Notes under the pieces: generated by a model
The model's input: only the letters and a program-made list of their open reading frames with translations
The model's database searches: none
Told to the model about the DNA's origin: nothing
Shown here: one piece after another, positions 24,101 through 39,100 of the stretch
How positions within the stretch are numbered: the first letter of the stretch is position 1
Layout: the number at the start of each line of letters is the position of its first letter
Position numbers and translations under genes: made by a program
Assembly: GCA_947652115.1 (NCBI GenBank)
Contig: OX393572.1
Coordinates: 7,989,273 to 8,053,272, forward strand
Direction: 5' to 3'
Source: Blastomussa wellsi
Taxonomy: Eukaryota; Cnidaria; Anthozoa; Scleractinia; Plerogyridae
Length of the DNA stretch: 64,000 nt

Positions 24101-27100
24101 TGTTGTTACTCTTATGACTCTTATTCCCAGTCAAAAGTAAAAAATTCCTTGTTTAGTGCACAGGGGAAAATGGTTGATAGCTAGCTTTCCGACTGCCGAA
24201 CTATAGCAAATTTATGATGAATATAAGTTCAATGATACCCGACTTCAGTCAACCCACGACCACAAGTTTGGATTCGAGTATAATTCATGACAACACTTCG
24301 CCTGATCAAAGATCTACCTCTGACTCTTTTGAATCATTTCCCTACAACACAAAACACGGGAATAAATCCGAATAAATCGTTGCGGTATTTGCGGCCGTGA
24401 TCATTTTGAATTTCTGAACTCACGCAGAGAGAATTTTATTGACACACAAACGATAGCGTATAAACATTACAATCCTATTATTTAGGAATCCATACCTCGC
24501 AATAAATAATACGAAGTGATACTAATGATACTCTGCTTGAAGTTCGCACGTTTCCTGTGCTACTGCTTGCACACCATCCAAGAGCAAGTTCAACTTAGCA
24601 AACGTACAAGACGTACAAGCCGATACTCGGCGGCACACACATAATAAGCTATAACGGTGATGTTTGAAATATGCCACATACTTCTTTTCGTAAATGAAGC
24701 CATATACTAATGTCCTGGCGCCTGAGAATAGACGATCTCCTTTGCCTTTAATTTGTTGTGACGAACAGCCCTCACCGGGAGCTCTCAGTCCTCTTGCATC
24801 AAATAAGACGATGTTATCTCAGTTGTTGGCGTCTTGTTGCTGTTCCAGCTCACTAAAATGGTTATTTACCTTCACCCAGACGTGTATTGAGTGAAATAAA
24901 TGGTGAAAACAGTTTGTGCCAACTTTTCGACTCAGGATTTTCCAGTCATCTCTGATCCTTTCTGCCTCCTTCCCATCAATCCCCGCACCTATTATTTTTC
25001 TCATAAGAGACGACTGGGGATGAGTCAGCTTATAGAGCTAGAGAACAGCACAGATGGAAAAGCCTCAACTGAGTCAGACGGAGCTTGAAGAGTTGCTTGC
25101 AAGCAAGAGAATGGTGCAAACAGTTGAATGGTTTTCAATATTCTGATTAGCTCGCGTCATCACTTTCTTGTTTCTGATTGGTCCATGCGGCGGGCTAAAA
25201 TATATAATTTAGCCTGCTGAATTTTCCATTTTAGCCTGTAAAATGCACTGCAATGCCCGATGAGAGATTTATTATTAGAGAAATGAAAATACAATTTATT
25301 TTTATAGATGGAAGTTGGCAGTGGAAACTATCTAGAAAATATAAATAAATCTTGGATTGTGAACAAGCATGCATCAGATATTTTGGTGGGAAAAATGCCC
25401 TAATGTTGTTTTACAAACCACAAAAAGTACAAGAGGACAAGGTTTTTCATGCAAGTTATGTTTTTTTCTTTTTCTTTTGTAAGCCACTATAATTCAGCAG
25501 TTGCACGCAAGATTATTCAGAACAATACCCGGTCCAATACTTGTAAAATATTGGACCGGCAGTGGAGTAACCTGATTGGCTGATTTCAGTTATTGGCCCT
25601 CTGACTACCTTAGTTGTGTATTAAATAGAGGATATATTACTTGGCTGAGCGGAGATACGAAATTTCTGTTCAAGTGTTGGAAGATATTTCACGAGTAAGC
25701 GCAGCAAACAAGTGAATTATGTTTCAACACGAGAAGAGAAATTTCGTATCTCCAAGCGGCCATATGATGTAATATTCTTTTTATTATATAAACACCAATG
25801 AACTTCCAAACGTTTTCACTTTTGCTACGAAAAGCGCAATTTATTACAAAACCATAGGAACTGTGACATCTTCATGTGTGAAGATATCCTTTTTTCGCTC
25901 AAAAGCTCATCTGGTATTTCGCTGCTCTTTATATAATAATAACCTTTATTGTGTTGTTAACAGGCAAGAGATGCACTCCCAGTCACAGGCTATTGCTGCA
26001 ATGGAAAAACAGTGTGCCGATCTGGAGAAGAAATGCAGCAATATGCTGAACAAACTTGAAAACAGTCAGAAAATGGTAGAAGCGAAAGAGCAGGATGTTG
26101 CAAGGATAAAGGCACTGCTTATTGAAACGGAAAACAGAAGTAAACAACAGAACTCTCATCAAGACGTCAGGTTCATAGAATTTGAGCAGAAAGTAAAAGA
26201 TCAGCAGGAAGAATGTGCCAATATGAAACAGGAATTAAATGAAGCCAAAGTGACTCTGCAGGAAAAAGAGCGTACAATTACTGAGTTAAACATACGCATA
26301 GATCAGCTGAACCTAACTGTTCAAGAGAAAGAGAAAGACGTTAGTTTGAAAGAGAAAGAAATCCACGAGGCACAGAATGAAGACAGCAAAAACCTAGCAT
26401 CAGCACTGATGAAAATCAATCTATTAAAGGAACAGAACGCTGAAATGGAAGCACAAAGCCAAAAAGCATTTCAGAAAATCTCAGAAGAAGCTGCTGCCAC
26501 TGTAAAGAAGCTTGACCTTGAAAGGCAAGAAGTAGTGAAGCTCAACGAAAGAGTGATTGTCTTGGAGAATGCTGTGGTTGATAAGGAGAATGAGAGACAG
26601 AAGAGTGAAGAATTGTACAAGACGTCATGTGAGAGGTTGGAAGAAACAGAGGTGGAACTTGGAAATAGCAAGACAGGGTGGGAAAAAGAGAAGACTGTCT
26701 TGCAGGAAAAAGAAAGATCTCTGCAGAGGCTCCTTGAATCAAAGACAAATGACTGCAAAGCAATGCAACATGACTACAAGAAAGTGTGTGAGCTGGCTGA
26801 TATGAAGTCAGCAGAGACAACTGACTTGGTTGATAAGTTGGAATCATCCCAAAAGCACATACATGAACTTCAGCAAAGACTGAGCCGCACTGAGTCTGTT
26901 CTGAAGGAAAAAGAAAACTCTGTTAGTTTCATGATGAAAGAAAAAGAGGAATTGTTGAAGGAACAAAAACTTAGAGCAGAAGAAGCTGAAAAGAAGAAGG
27001 AAGTGCTACAGCAATTGTCTGCTGATAGGAATAGAGAACTGGAGGCATTGAATGAACAATTAGAGTCTTCCAACATGAAATTGGATGCATCCAGGACTGA

Positions 27101-30100
27101 ATGTGTGGAAAAAGACAATGAGATTCAAAAACTGTTTGCAAAGCTGGGAAATTTAGAATCACAGTGTCAGGAACTGCAAAATTCACTCCAAATGTTTGAA
27201 GAAAATTTGTTAAATAGCAAAGAAATGGTTAAGAAGAAAGAGATTCATATGCAAGAAGTATCAATTGAGTTAGCAGCAAAGGAAAAGGCTTTATGTGAGT
27301 TGCAACAGCAATACTCAGAGACTCTAGCAAGGCTTAATAAAGAAGAGCAAGTGCACAGTTCCCTGAAACTACAGAAAGATGAAGATCTGAAAGTTATCCA
27401 GAGGAAGGAGGAAGAAATCACTTCATTATTGAAGGAGCTAAATGAGATTCAGAAAAAGTTTGCAGAATCTAGTGATCAGGAGAACAAGAGGAAAGAAGAA
27501 AATGATGCACTGCTGAAGAAGCTGCAACAGACCTCAACAATTCTTGAGCACAAAGAAAATAAACTGGTAGAAATTTCAGAATTTCTAGAAGCTGAGCGAA
27601 GCAAGCACTGCTTGGAAACAGAAAGCCTTAAAGAAGAAATTGGATCACTGTCAGAAAGTCTTGAGAAAGTGAGAGCTGTTGTTGCTGTTAAAGAACAGGA
27701 GATGATGTCTACAATGGGAAAGCTGAAAATGGCAGAAGAAGAGAAAGTCCATATTCAGAAGAGTGAAGACTATTACAAGATATTATGTGAGAAGTTGGAA
27801 GCAACAGAGGCAGATCTGGGAAATAGCCAGGCAGAGTGGGAAAAAGAGAAGACTCTTTTGGAGGAGAAAGAAAAATCTTTACAGAAGTCTCTTCAAGCAA
27901 TGAAGAATGATTATAAAGCAATGCAACATGACTACAAGAAAGTGTGTGAGCTGGCTGATATGAAGTCTGCAGAGACTACTAATATGGTTGATAAGTTGGA
28001 ATCATCCCAGAAGTATGTACAGGAACTTCAGCAAAGACTGAGCTGCACTGAATCTGTTCTGAAGGAAAAAGAAAATGCTTTCAGTTTGATGATGCAAGAA
28101 AAAGAGGGACTGTTAAAGGAACAGCAACTTAAAGATGAAGCTGAAATGAAAATGGAAGAGCTACGGCAATTGTGTACTGACAGACATAGAGAAATGGAGA
28201 GAATGAATGGACAATTAGAGTCTGCCAACACGAAGTTGGATGCGTCCAGGACTGAATGCACAGAAAAAGAAAATGAGATTCAAAAACTGTTTGCATTGCT
28301 AGGAGATGCCGAATCACAGTGCCAGGAACTGCAAAATTCCCTCCAAACCTCGGAAGAAAACTTGTCAAACAGCAAAGATATGGTTAAAAGGAAAGAGATT
28401 CATTTGCAAGAAGTATCAGTCGCGTTAGAATCAAAGGAGAAGGCTTTATGTGAGTTACAACAGCAATACTCAGAGACTCTGGCAAAGCTTAATGAAGTAG
28501 AACAAGTGCACAGTTCTCTGAAACTGCAAAAAGATGAAGATCTAACAGTTGTCAAGGGCAAGGAGGAAGAAATCACTTCATTACTGAAGGAGCTAAATGC
28601 AATTCAAAAGAGGCTTGCAGAATCTAGCGATGAGGCAGACAAGAGGAAAGAAGAAATTGATGCACTACTGTTGAAGCTGCAACAGAACGCAACAGTTCTT
28701 GAGCACAAAGAAAAGAAACTGGCAGAAATTTCAGAATACCTAGAAGCTGAGCAAAGCAAGCACCGCTTGGAAACAGAAAGCCTAAAAGAAGAGATTGGAT
28801 CACTGTCAGAATGTCTTGAGAAAGTGAGAGCTGTTGTTGATGTTAAAGAACAGGACATAATGTGTATGATACAAAAGCTGAAAAGTTCAGAACAAGAGAC
28901 AGCTAGAAGTCAGAAGAGTGAAGAAATGTACAAGATGTTGTGTGAGAAGTTGGAAGCAGCAGAGGCAGATCTGCAAAATAGCCAGGCAGAGTGGGAGAAA
29001 GAGAGGACTCTTTTGGAGGAGAAAGAAAAATCTTCACAGATTTCCCTTGAAGCAATGAAGAATGATTATAAAGCAATGCAACATGACTACAAGAAAGTTT
29101 GTGAGCTGGTTGATATGAAATCAATAGAGACCACTGATTTGGTTACTAAGTTAGAATCGTCCCAGAGGTATGTACAAGAACTTCAGCAAAGACTAAACTG
29201 CACTGAATCTGTTGTAAAGGAAAAAGAAACCTCTGTTAGCTTCATCATGCAAGAAAAAGAGGGATTGTTGAAGGAGCAAAAACTTAGAGAAGAAGAAGCT
29301 GAAAGGAAGAAAGAAGAGCTACAGCAATTGTGTGCTGACAGGGACAGAGAAATGGAGAGATTGAAAGAACAATTAGAGTCTGCCAACAAGAAAGTGGGTG
29401 CATCTAGGACTGAATGTGTGGAAAAAGACAATGAGATCCAGAAACTGTTTGCAGAGCTAGGAAAAGTAGAATCACAGTGTCAGGAACTGCAAAATTCACT
29501 CCAAATGTTTGAAGAAAACTTGTCGAACAGCAAAGAAATGGTTAAGAAGAAAGAGATTCATATGCAAGAAGTATCAGTTGAGTTACAATCAAAGGAGGAG
29601 GCTTTATGTGAGTTGCAACAGCAATACTCAGAGACTCTGTCAAAGCTTAATAAAGTGGAACAAGTGTACACATCTCTGAAACTGCAAAAAGATGAAGATC
29701 TGAAAGTTATCAAGAGCAAGGAGGAAGAAATCACTTCATTACTGAAGGAGCTAAATGAGATTCAGAAGAGGTTTGCAGAATCTTGTGATCAGGAGAACAA
29801 GAAAAAAGAAGAAAATGATGCACTGCTGATAAAGCTGCAACAGAATGCAACAGTTCTTGAGCACAAAGAAACAAAACTGAAAGAATTGTCTGAATTGTTA
29901 GAAACTGAGAGAAGTAAGCAGCCACCACAATCTGCAGATGTGCACTACTTGGAAACAGAAAGCCTAAAGGAAGAAATCACATCGCTGTCAGGAAGTCTTG
30001 AGAAAGTGAAAGCCGTGGTTGATGTTAAGGACCGGGAGATAATATCCATGATTCAGCAACTAAAAATGGCAGAAGAAGAGAAAGCAGGGCTTGCAAATAA

Positions 30101-33100
30101 ACTTGATGAACTAAGCAATTCATGTGCAACTTTGCAAGAGAAAAATGCAGATTTGGAAAAAAGGCACGAGCAGTTATCTAAAGTACTTAAAACCAACCAG
30201 GATGAACTGAGTATGAAATGTCATCTGATTGAAGAGTTACAGACAGGAAGTGAAAAGGAAATAGCTGAATTAAAAGAACAAGATGAAGCTCAAAGGAGTA
30301 AACTGTTACAGTTACAGGAAAAGTGTTGCCATTTAGAAGCCTGTGTTAATAGTAAAGATTCAGAGTTGAGTTATTTGCATGGTAAAGTCAAAGCATCTGA
30401 GAACACAGCTGAGGTGCAAGTTGTAAGTTTGACAGAAAAGTTGGCAAACATGGAAATGCAGTTAAAGAGCAAAGATTGCTCAGAGCAACAACTTATCAGC
30501 AGGCTTTCAAACAAGGAAAATGAGCTTGAAGATGCAAACAAGATGGTACGCCAACAGAGCGAAAACATACAACACTTAGAAACACAGAAGGAAATGTTAC
30601 AGATGGACCTAGAAGACAAGGATTCTTTTATTGATTCACTAGAAAAGAAGACTGATCTTCTGGAGGATGCAGTGTTGGAATCAAACAAGAAAATTTCTGA
30701 AAAAGAAGAATCAATTGCCTCCCTGAACAGTGAACTTGTGATTCTCACCAATAACCTGGCTGAAAGTCTATCAAATGACCACACAAAGGAGACCAGAGTT
30801 ATGGAACTGACACAAAATATTCAAACTTTGGAAACACAGTTGTTGGCAGAGACAAAGAAAAGTGGAACACTGGCAGAGGAACTGCAGCATGTGCAAGAAA
30901 AACTAAAGGACACACATGTTAGACTTGAAGAACAAGTGAATGAAATACACGAACTTAGGGACAACAAAGTTGTTAATGACGAAAAAGTTTCTAAACTCTT
31001 GAGTCAACTTGATGGTTTGGAAAAGGCTCTCACCAAAGCTGAAAGTGATGGACTCAAGATGGAGCAACTGTTAAAAACTGCTGAAATGAAACATGAAGAA
31101 GACAATAGAAAAATGGAAAACGAAAAGGAATCTGCAACCCTTGATTGGAGTAAACTTTTGAAAGAAAAATCTGAGGAATGCTCTTCAGTAGTTGAACAGC
31201 TTGAGAAAAGTAAAGAGGAGATTGAACAACTGAAAGACAAAGTTGTCCACCTCGAAAATGTTTCAAACTCCAAAGACCAGGAGCAAATGAAGATTGAAAG
31301 ATGCTATGAAGCCTTCAGGGTGAAAACCCAGATGAGAGAAGAAGAGTTGTTAAGAGCTTGCAAAGATCTTGAAGAGGAGAAATCATCACTTCTTGAAAAG
31401 TCAAGAGAATGCCAAGCAGCAATGGAATCATTAAAGCATGAATGCAAAGTTGTCCGACAAGACTGCAAAAAAGCTTGCGAGCTTGCTGACTTGAAGGGTC
31501 GGGAATACACAGATGTGGTTGACAAACTAGATGACTCACAGAAACACCTGCAGCAAACACGCCACAAGCTTTCTTGTGCTATCAATGAACTGGAAATGTG
31601 TAAAGATGATACACGGAAAGTCAAGCAAGAGAAGGATGAACTGTCTCAACAAATAAATCAACAGAAGGAAGAGTTTGAAGCTAGAATAGAAGAGTTAAGA
31701 AGTGAGATCTTAACTGGCCAGGAAAACATTTCAGAACTTGAAAGACAAGCGGAAAGCAGTGAAGCTGTGGTTAGACTGATGGAATTGGAGAAGCACGAGG
31801 TTGGAGAAATGTTGAAGCACACAAAGGAAGCACTCTATAAAGCTGAGGAAAAGTTAAAGTCTTTTGCCAGTGAGAGAGATGAAAGAGAAGTAATGACGAG
31901 AAGCAATGAGGAAAGTGAAAAGGTGATAAACATTCTTCAAGAACAGATGCAATCTTTGGAGGCCAGCAAAGGAGAGCTGAAATCTCAATTAGAAGATGCA
32001 AAGAAGGAGTTGACCCAAGTTAAGGACGCTTTGAATCACGTGGAGGCTCAACACAAATCAGCTATGACCTCAAAAGATTCTGAGCTTTATGAAAAGGAAG
32101 AAATGATGAAAGAAAAAGAGCAGTGGGCAAAAACATTGATAGAGAAACTACAGAAAGGTACTGATTCCTATGAAGAAAAAGCCAGAGAGGCACAAAATAG
32201 AATTGCAGACCTGTTGTCATCGAAGCAAGAACTGTTTTCAGTGGTAGACAAGACAACTGTGGAGGTGGCACAGTTATCTGCCAAAAACAATGAGCTGGAG
32301 CATGTCTGTGGAGAGTTGAAACAAGTGAAGGAGAGGTTGGAGGAGAGATTAGTCAAGCAGAACAATGAATTAGCAGAGATGTCAAGTGAAAAAGCAAGAG
32401 TTGAGGAAGAGTTATCTGTCATCAAAATACAAATCGAAATGACAAAGAACCAGTCGGAAGAAAACATGAGGAGAAATGAAGAGGACAAGGAACAGGTTTG
32501 TTTAAATGTAAATGTTTGATCATTTGTGATTTTGATGTTGTGCTTTCTTGGGGGGAGGGGCAAACAAGGTGTGTTATGGGAGGTGTATGTACATGTATGT
32601 AATTTAATGTAAAGGAAATACCTGGATCCTTCATTCTTCGTGCTTGAGATTGGTACGTGTATATTAAATGTTCATTCGTTATGACAAAATCAATTTAAAA
32701 GCAAAGGAATAAAGTGGCAGTTCCCTTTAAGACTTCTTAGAGTTTTCCTTTGGGCGGAAAAAAAGGTTATGGCCACAATAATCAAGTGGTTTGTCAAGGT
32801 GGTTAAATTATACAATAAAAATTTTTCTTCTCTTTTCTTCTCAGTTTCAATTTTATATTCGGCAAGAATGAACTATGCCAATTATTGTGCCTCAATTAGC
32901 AAATGAAATCCATTTTTAACAAGATATTGTTTTAATTGTCTGCCATTACCAGTTTGTCATAATGGAGCTACATGGAGAGAACTGGGTCAAGAGAGAAATT
33001 GACACCATTTACTCACAAATGTCTGAAGCCATTTGATTGGTATGCAGATCAAGCTTTTACAAGTTACTTGCTATTCTGCATGCCCAATTACATGTAGCTG

Positions 33101-36100
33101 GGGTCACACATTTGATAATTAAACTCATGAGTAAATGAAGTCATTTTCTGTCCTTATCAAGCTCTCTGTAGCTGCAACATAATAATTTATGGTAATGGTA
33201 GACAGTTTGAACAAGAAAATAATGGTCATTAAAGGAGCTATGTCACGGACAACTCATCTTGAAAAACTGGCAAGTTTTTTCAAGTTTGTAGTTTGTAATC
33301 GGTCTATATTGCTGTCATTCGAAACAATCCTTTTATAATTTAAGTATTTTATTTTCCAGTTGGTGTTTTTCGGTGTTAGAAAACTCTTACTTTTAGATTT
33401 CTTTCAGTTTGACAGTAATGGGAAAATTACTTCAAATGCCGTGACACTGCTCATTTATAAACAGACTTATTTCGGCAATTGAGACAATAATTAGCATGGG
33501 GCATTCTTGCCAAATATAACATCAGAATTGAGAGAAAATGAGAACAACAGTTTTTCAGCATAATAGAACTTTGAAAGGTGGAATTCACTTCTGAAATGTG
33601 TGCTTGGAGTCACATTTAGCATCACCACAAATTTCAATTGTACTGTCAGAAACCTATTTTGTTAACATGTACTGTACATAACAAATACAATATTTTTGCT
33701 TCTTGTTGATTTGCAGAAAGACAGAGAGTTAGAAAAGCTACAGAACCTATTAACAGTTAGATGTTCTCAGGTGGAAAAACTGCAAAGAAATCTTAGTGAG
33801 CAAACTGAAAAGCTTGAGACCCTCAAGAACCAAGTCAGCTCACTGACAGAGGAATTGAACACCATCAAAGCAGAGCATGAACAGTGTAAGCAGACAGGTG
33901 ATGAGTCTAAACTGCAAGAACAAATATTAGAATTGAAGCACTCTTTGTCTCGAGAACAATCAAACAGCGAAGCCATGATGCTTGCATTTCAAGAACAGGA
34001 AGGGCAATGGGAACAGGAAAGAAGGAAGATAATGTCATCACTGAAGAATGACTCTGAAAATGACGACTCAATGATTGCAGAAGAAAATGCACGTTTTAAA
34101 AGAAAAGTAGATGAGTTGCAGAGAGATCTCAGTAACAAGGAACAGGAGCTTGCAGAGATGCTTCAACAGAAACAAATGCGAGCTTCTTCAGCGGCAAGTT
34201 TGAAAATGGATCTTGAAACCAAAATAAGAGCACTTGAATACCAATGTGGAGAAATGAAGTACAATCTACAACAGAAAGACGAAGAACTCTTTGTGAAGAA
34301 TGAGAGTTTAAAGCAGAGAAATCTAGAAGTCAGTAGCCTTGAGGCTAAATATGTTGCAGCGGAGGAGGTTGAACGTGAGCTGCGTCATCACTTGGGAGAG
34401 GTTACCCAGCAGTTGGAGTGGAGCAAAGATAATAAACCAGAAACTGTTCCAGAAGACAAGAGTGACAGAGAAGATGATTTGGAAAAACTGAAGGAAGCTT
34501 TAAGTGCTGCAGAGAAGGAGGTAAAAATGTTTCTTTCTTTGTCTTTTACTTGGTAACGTGCAGGGTTCTCCTGGAAATTTAAAGTACAATGTAGATGGAG
34601 ACAAATTTCAAGTAGCCCACAAAAATCGCTTTCCTTGCCAAGCCGACCCCAAAAAGAGAGGCCAGTGCACCAGCAGGGATTTCAAAATGTTTTGAAGTAG
34701 GTGTCATCAACTGGTAGAGTAGGTGGCTGTTACAAGTGAGCTTTTTGTTGTGGAACTCCGGCACCTCTCGCCTTGTTTTGAAACCCCTGACCAGGGTCGA
34801 GTAGACAGCGATTTTCACCGGTGGCTGGAGCTTCTGGAACCCTGAATGTGACCGTTCATGTACACTAACAGCTTTTCAAATTCAGTTGATAAGTTGCTGG
34901 TTGACAGTTACATGTAGCACCAGTATCTATCTAGTCCATGGTGCAAACAGTTTTTGGTCTCTTTGATATCAGGCCATGAAGATAAAACAAGGACAGAAAG
35001 TCATCAAAGGAATCTTTGTTACTTTCAGGCTCTTTGTAATGAAATTCCTTCACAAATACAAAGTAATTAAAATGAACAGTTAATTAATCTAGCTGCCATG
35101 TTGTTGTTGCCTTATACACGTTTTCATATAGCAAACTGCTTTTATACTGTATATCATGGGAATTATTATGCAAACGGAATAATTGTTTCTTTGAAGTGTG
35201 TACAGAATAGCTATTCTGGAATAGTCCAAACTATATTATTCAGGAATGAGGTCAATCAAACGCACCTTAAATGCTTTGATGGCATTTAATTCTTCTTTGA
35301 TATAACTATCTAAATAAGACCAACTGCCCCTACCATCTTCCCCCTTTGGCTATTCTATTCTATTTTATTTATTTACTTTATTTACTGATTTATTACAATC
35401 CATTAAAGAAATAGCATGCATAAGTTGACACTCTATTATTTTTTATACAATCGTGTACAAATAGAAAAGGGGAAAAGGCAATAAAATAGAAAAAACATGA
35501 AGATAAATCAGTACATGTACATCGACCTTCATTTTGGCTAGTGATATCAAACCCTATTACAGTTCAGGGTTCGTACAGGTCATGGAAAACCTGGAAAGCC
35601 ATGGAATTCAAGAATTTCATTTTCCAGGTTTGGAAAGTCGTGAAATTTAAGTGTGGGTCATGGAAAATTATGTTTATTGCAAAATCAATTAGGTTTTTTC
35701 GTGAAGAAAATAGTAAAAACGTACCCAAAATTAATCATGATTTCCTAGACAATGCTCAAATTTAGGTCATGGAAAACGTGGACAAGTCATGGAAAAGGTC
35801 ATGGAATTTCAAAAGAGTACAAACCCTGTTACTTCGCCAAATGCATCAACTGCACTAGCCCATGCCAATTGGGCTTACACTTACTTATTGTGCATCTTCT
35901 TGTTACATGTACATTCCAATTATTGTGAAATCATTTAAAGTCACTTAACAGCAAGCCAATATACATGTTAATCTGGGTCATCTTATGACGTATGACATGG
36001 TTTATACCCCGGTACTAAACGAACAATGAATGATGGCCATTCATTTATTATAAACATGAAATTGTTGTCATTGATGTCACAGCTTGAATCCCTGAGGGCA

Positions 36101-39100
36101 GAAAAGGAAGATAAAGACAAGTGCATTGAAAATAAGAGACAAGAAATTGTTGAAGCAGCCAGAGAGTTTGCCCTGCAACAAGAGCAGACGTTCACAAAAA
36201 AGATCCAGAATCTGGAAATGAAACTGACAAGGAAAGATGAGGACTTGCAGGAGATGGAATCAGTTGCACACCAGTTGCGTCATGATTTAAAAAGTGTACA
36301 GCAAGAAAAGGTGAGCGAGGTTGTGCAACAAATTTGTAGAGCCACAATTATAATTTTACTTATTGTGTTTGGAACACTCTTCCACTCCTCCCCTTTTGAC
36401 AACTGCATGTTTATATTAATGTTGGTGAAGTTTGCAGTTAAATTCCTGTAAATTTTATACTCTCTTTATCTTTTGAATACAATTTTCATGAAACTGCAGC
36501 TCTCGAAGCTTGATTGCTTGATTCAGCAGGGTTCGTACAGGTCATTGAAAACCTAGAAAGCCATGGAAGTTTAGAATTTCAAGGCCTGGAAAGTCATGGA
36601 ATTTAAGTGTGGGTCATGGAAAGTCATGGAAAATTATGTTTATTAAAAAAGTGCAACGTCTATTAGGTTTCTTCGTGAACAAAACCGTTAAAACGTACCC
36701 AAAATGAAGATGATTTCCTAGAAAATACTCAAATTTAGGTCATGGAAAACTTTGACGAGTCATGGAAAAGGTCATGGAAAGTCATGGAATTTCAAAAGCT
36801 CAAAAGAGTACGAACCCTGTTCAGAGTCCAACATACATGTATTAACCATTAAACCAAAGTATCTTTGTTTTTAAATCACCTGCTATAAAGTATACATTAA
36901 TTTTCCTGCAAGCTTGTAATAAAATGAATTCAAATATGTTTTTCCTTTTTTACAACTGAAAAATGCAAGCTTTCGAAATTTGCACAGCGAAGCGATATTT
37001 CGTGTTTCCTCTTTATGAAGTTGGTTTTCACGCCTCAAGTATTGCGGCAATGTGTTTGATACCGCAAATGATTCGTTGTACACATGGCCCTTAATTAAAA
37101 AAGTGTGTTTCTGATTTCTCAAAGATCACTCTGTTTTCTTTTTATACCACTCTAAAGTTTGATGATCGAAATGTTGTGATATCCGTTAACAAACGAAACC
37201 ATAACTTTTTAACTAAGACGAAATTCGAAAATTGGAGACACTTTGATTGGTTGAGGATAATTGGGAGTATTGAACCAGAGTTACTCGCTTCTAGGTGATA
37301 AAGCTTCTGATTAAACACAAAAGCAGTAAACGTTTGAAGATCTTGTATTTAAGAGAGCTTTGTGTGGTTGGAGGGAAATCCATACTAAACTCTCTTGTTT
37401 CAGGGATTTTTGAGACCCACGATTGACTTCCCTTTTCTCCAGTCACGCTCAAATTTCACAAGGCCTGGATGTTCTTTTGTGTGGAAGGATTCACTTTCCA
37501 ACCTCATCGAACCCAATTGATTTTAAGCATTCGTACCCAGTCCTCTGCTTGTTCTTCTGTATGGTTTCTGTCAAAACTTTGCAGACATATTGGCAAATGA
37601 CGTAAATGCATAAATATTGTCTTTGATTGCATGGATCGCGCCTTGCGGTAATGCTATAAGCCACTGAAGCTAATTTATTTAAAAACTTGGTTTTGTGTCC
37701 AAGTTTAAGAACCTGTGTGGCTCTTTTCTTTTGTTTGTGAACTATTGTTTTTGTGTTCTGTATTGTTTCGAGGTTCTTTGTTGTCTTGTTCATGTTCACT
37801 CGTGAGTTTCACAGGTTTTTACACCGAGGATGAGCCCAAGTTTTCAAGTCGAGAAGAACACAGAAAAACTTAATTTCACCACTCCCTGATCAGTCAGAAC
37901 CTCTTTCGATTTTTTTAATTTCAAGTTTCTTTGGAAGTTATAAGAAATTATACACCTAATTTACCTCCATGCCGTGTCAACTCATGAAATTGTTTATCCG
38001 CGCTGAATTCTTGGACACGAAATTGCTTGTGTTTATGCTTCAGAACGCTTCCAAACACAAGTGAATGGATTAATGCTAAATGTTTAATAATCATGGCAAT
38101 TTGGATAATTCACGTGCTATCGATTAAACTGTACAAACAAAACAATAGGTTACAATTTATGTGATCATGCCTCTTCACACAAAAACTGAAGAGCAAGAGA
38201 ACTGATGCAAAATAACTTTCGTGTACTTCAAGCACATTTTTTTTTAAAAAAATAGCAATCATTCTAAACATATCATGAACTGCTATATTCTTTTCTGTTA
38301 TATTACTATTGAATGAACCTCTTGACGAATGGTTATATTGCAGGTTGATTTAATACTCGAAATGCGTGTGAAGTTTCTGCTACACGATCAGTTGAATCAC
38401 GTGGAAAACCAGAATAATTTAATTAAGGCACCTTTTCATGCATTTCTCGAATGTATTGTCGGTTTCAATAGTTGCACATCGTGCATATTCTTTGCATAAA
38501 TGCATACTGATGAGTATTCTGTGTACCGCGACCTTTAGATGCAAACCACTGTTACGGTTCTGATTTCCTTTGTTATAACGTGATGAATTATTAATGAGCT
38601 TGAAAGTGTTTGAGATGTAGAGATAACGCATTATGGACTGGAAATCATCTTTAATTATGTCAAATTTAGTGGAAACCACTAAATGAACCATGCAAAGGGA
38701 TATAGGGGTACACTGCACCACCCTACCACCCAGCAGTATTTTTTTGTCTGGTGGCCCTGAATATTGGCTGCTACCTGTCTACTCATGAAAAGAAACATTC
38801 ACTTGACCCTCTGGTCCTTAGAGATTGAATGGATCAGATCTAATTTATTTGTTTATTTCTTTTCCAGAATGCTCTTATTGAAGCTTCAGATGAAAGAGAT
38901 AGAGAATTTGATGCTGAAAAGAACCTGTGGAATTCTGGAAGTTATAGTTATGAGAAAATCCAACAGTATATCTCTGATTTGAATGTGGAACGCCAAAACG
39001 TGACTCAACTACAACTAAAATGCAGTGAATTGGAAGAGAGGTTAAAAGAGCTTGACAATATTAACTTTTCACTGCAAAAGAACCTAGGTGATATTCAGAA

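Noticed and set aside
26471..32563. Many open frames on the - strand opposite the giant CENPF exon
   Set aside because: They are Ser/Leu/Phe-rich complements of Glu/Lys/Gln coiled-coil codons and have no domains of their own.
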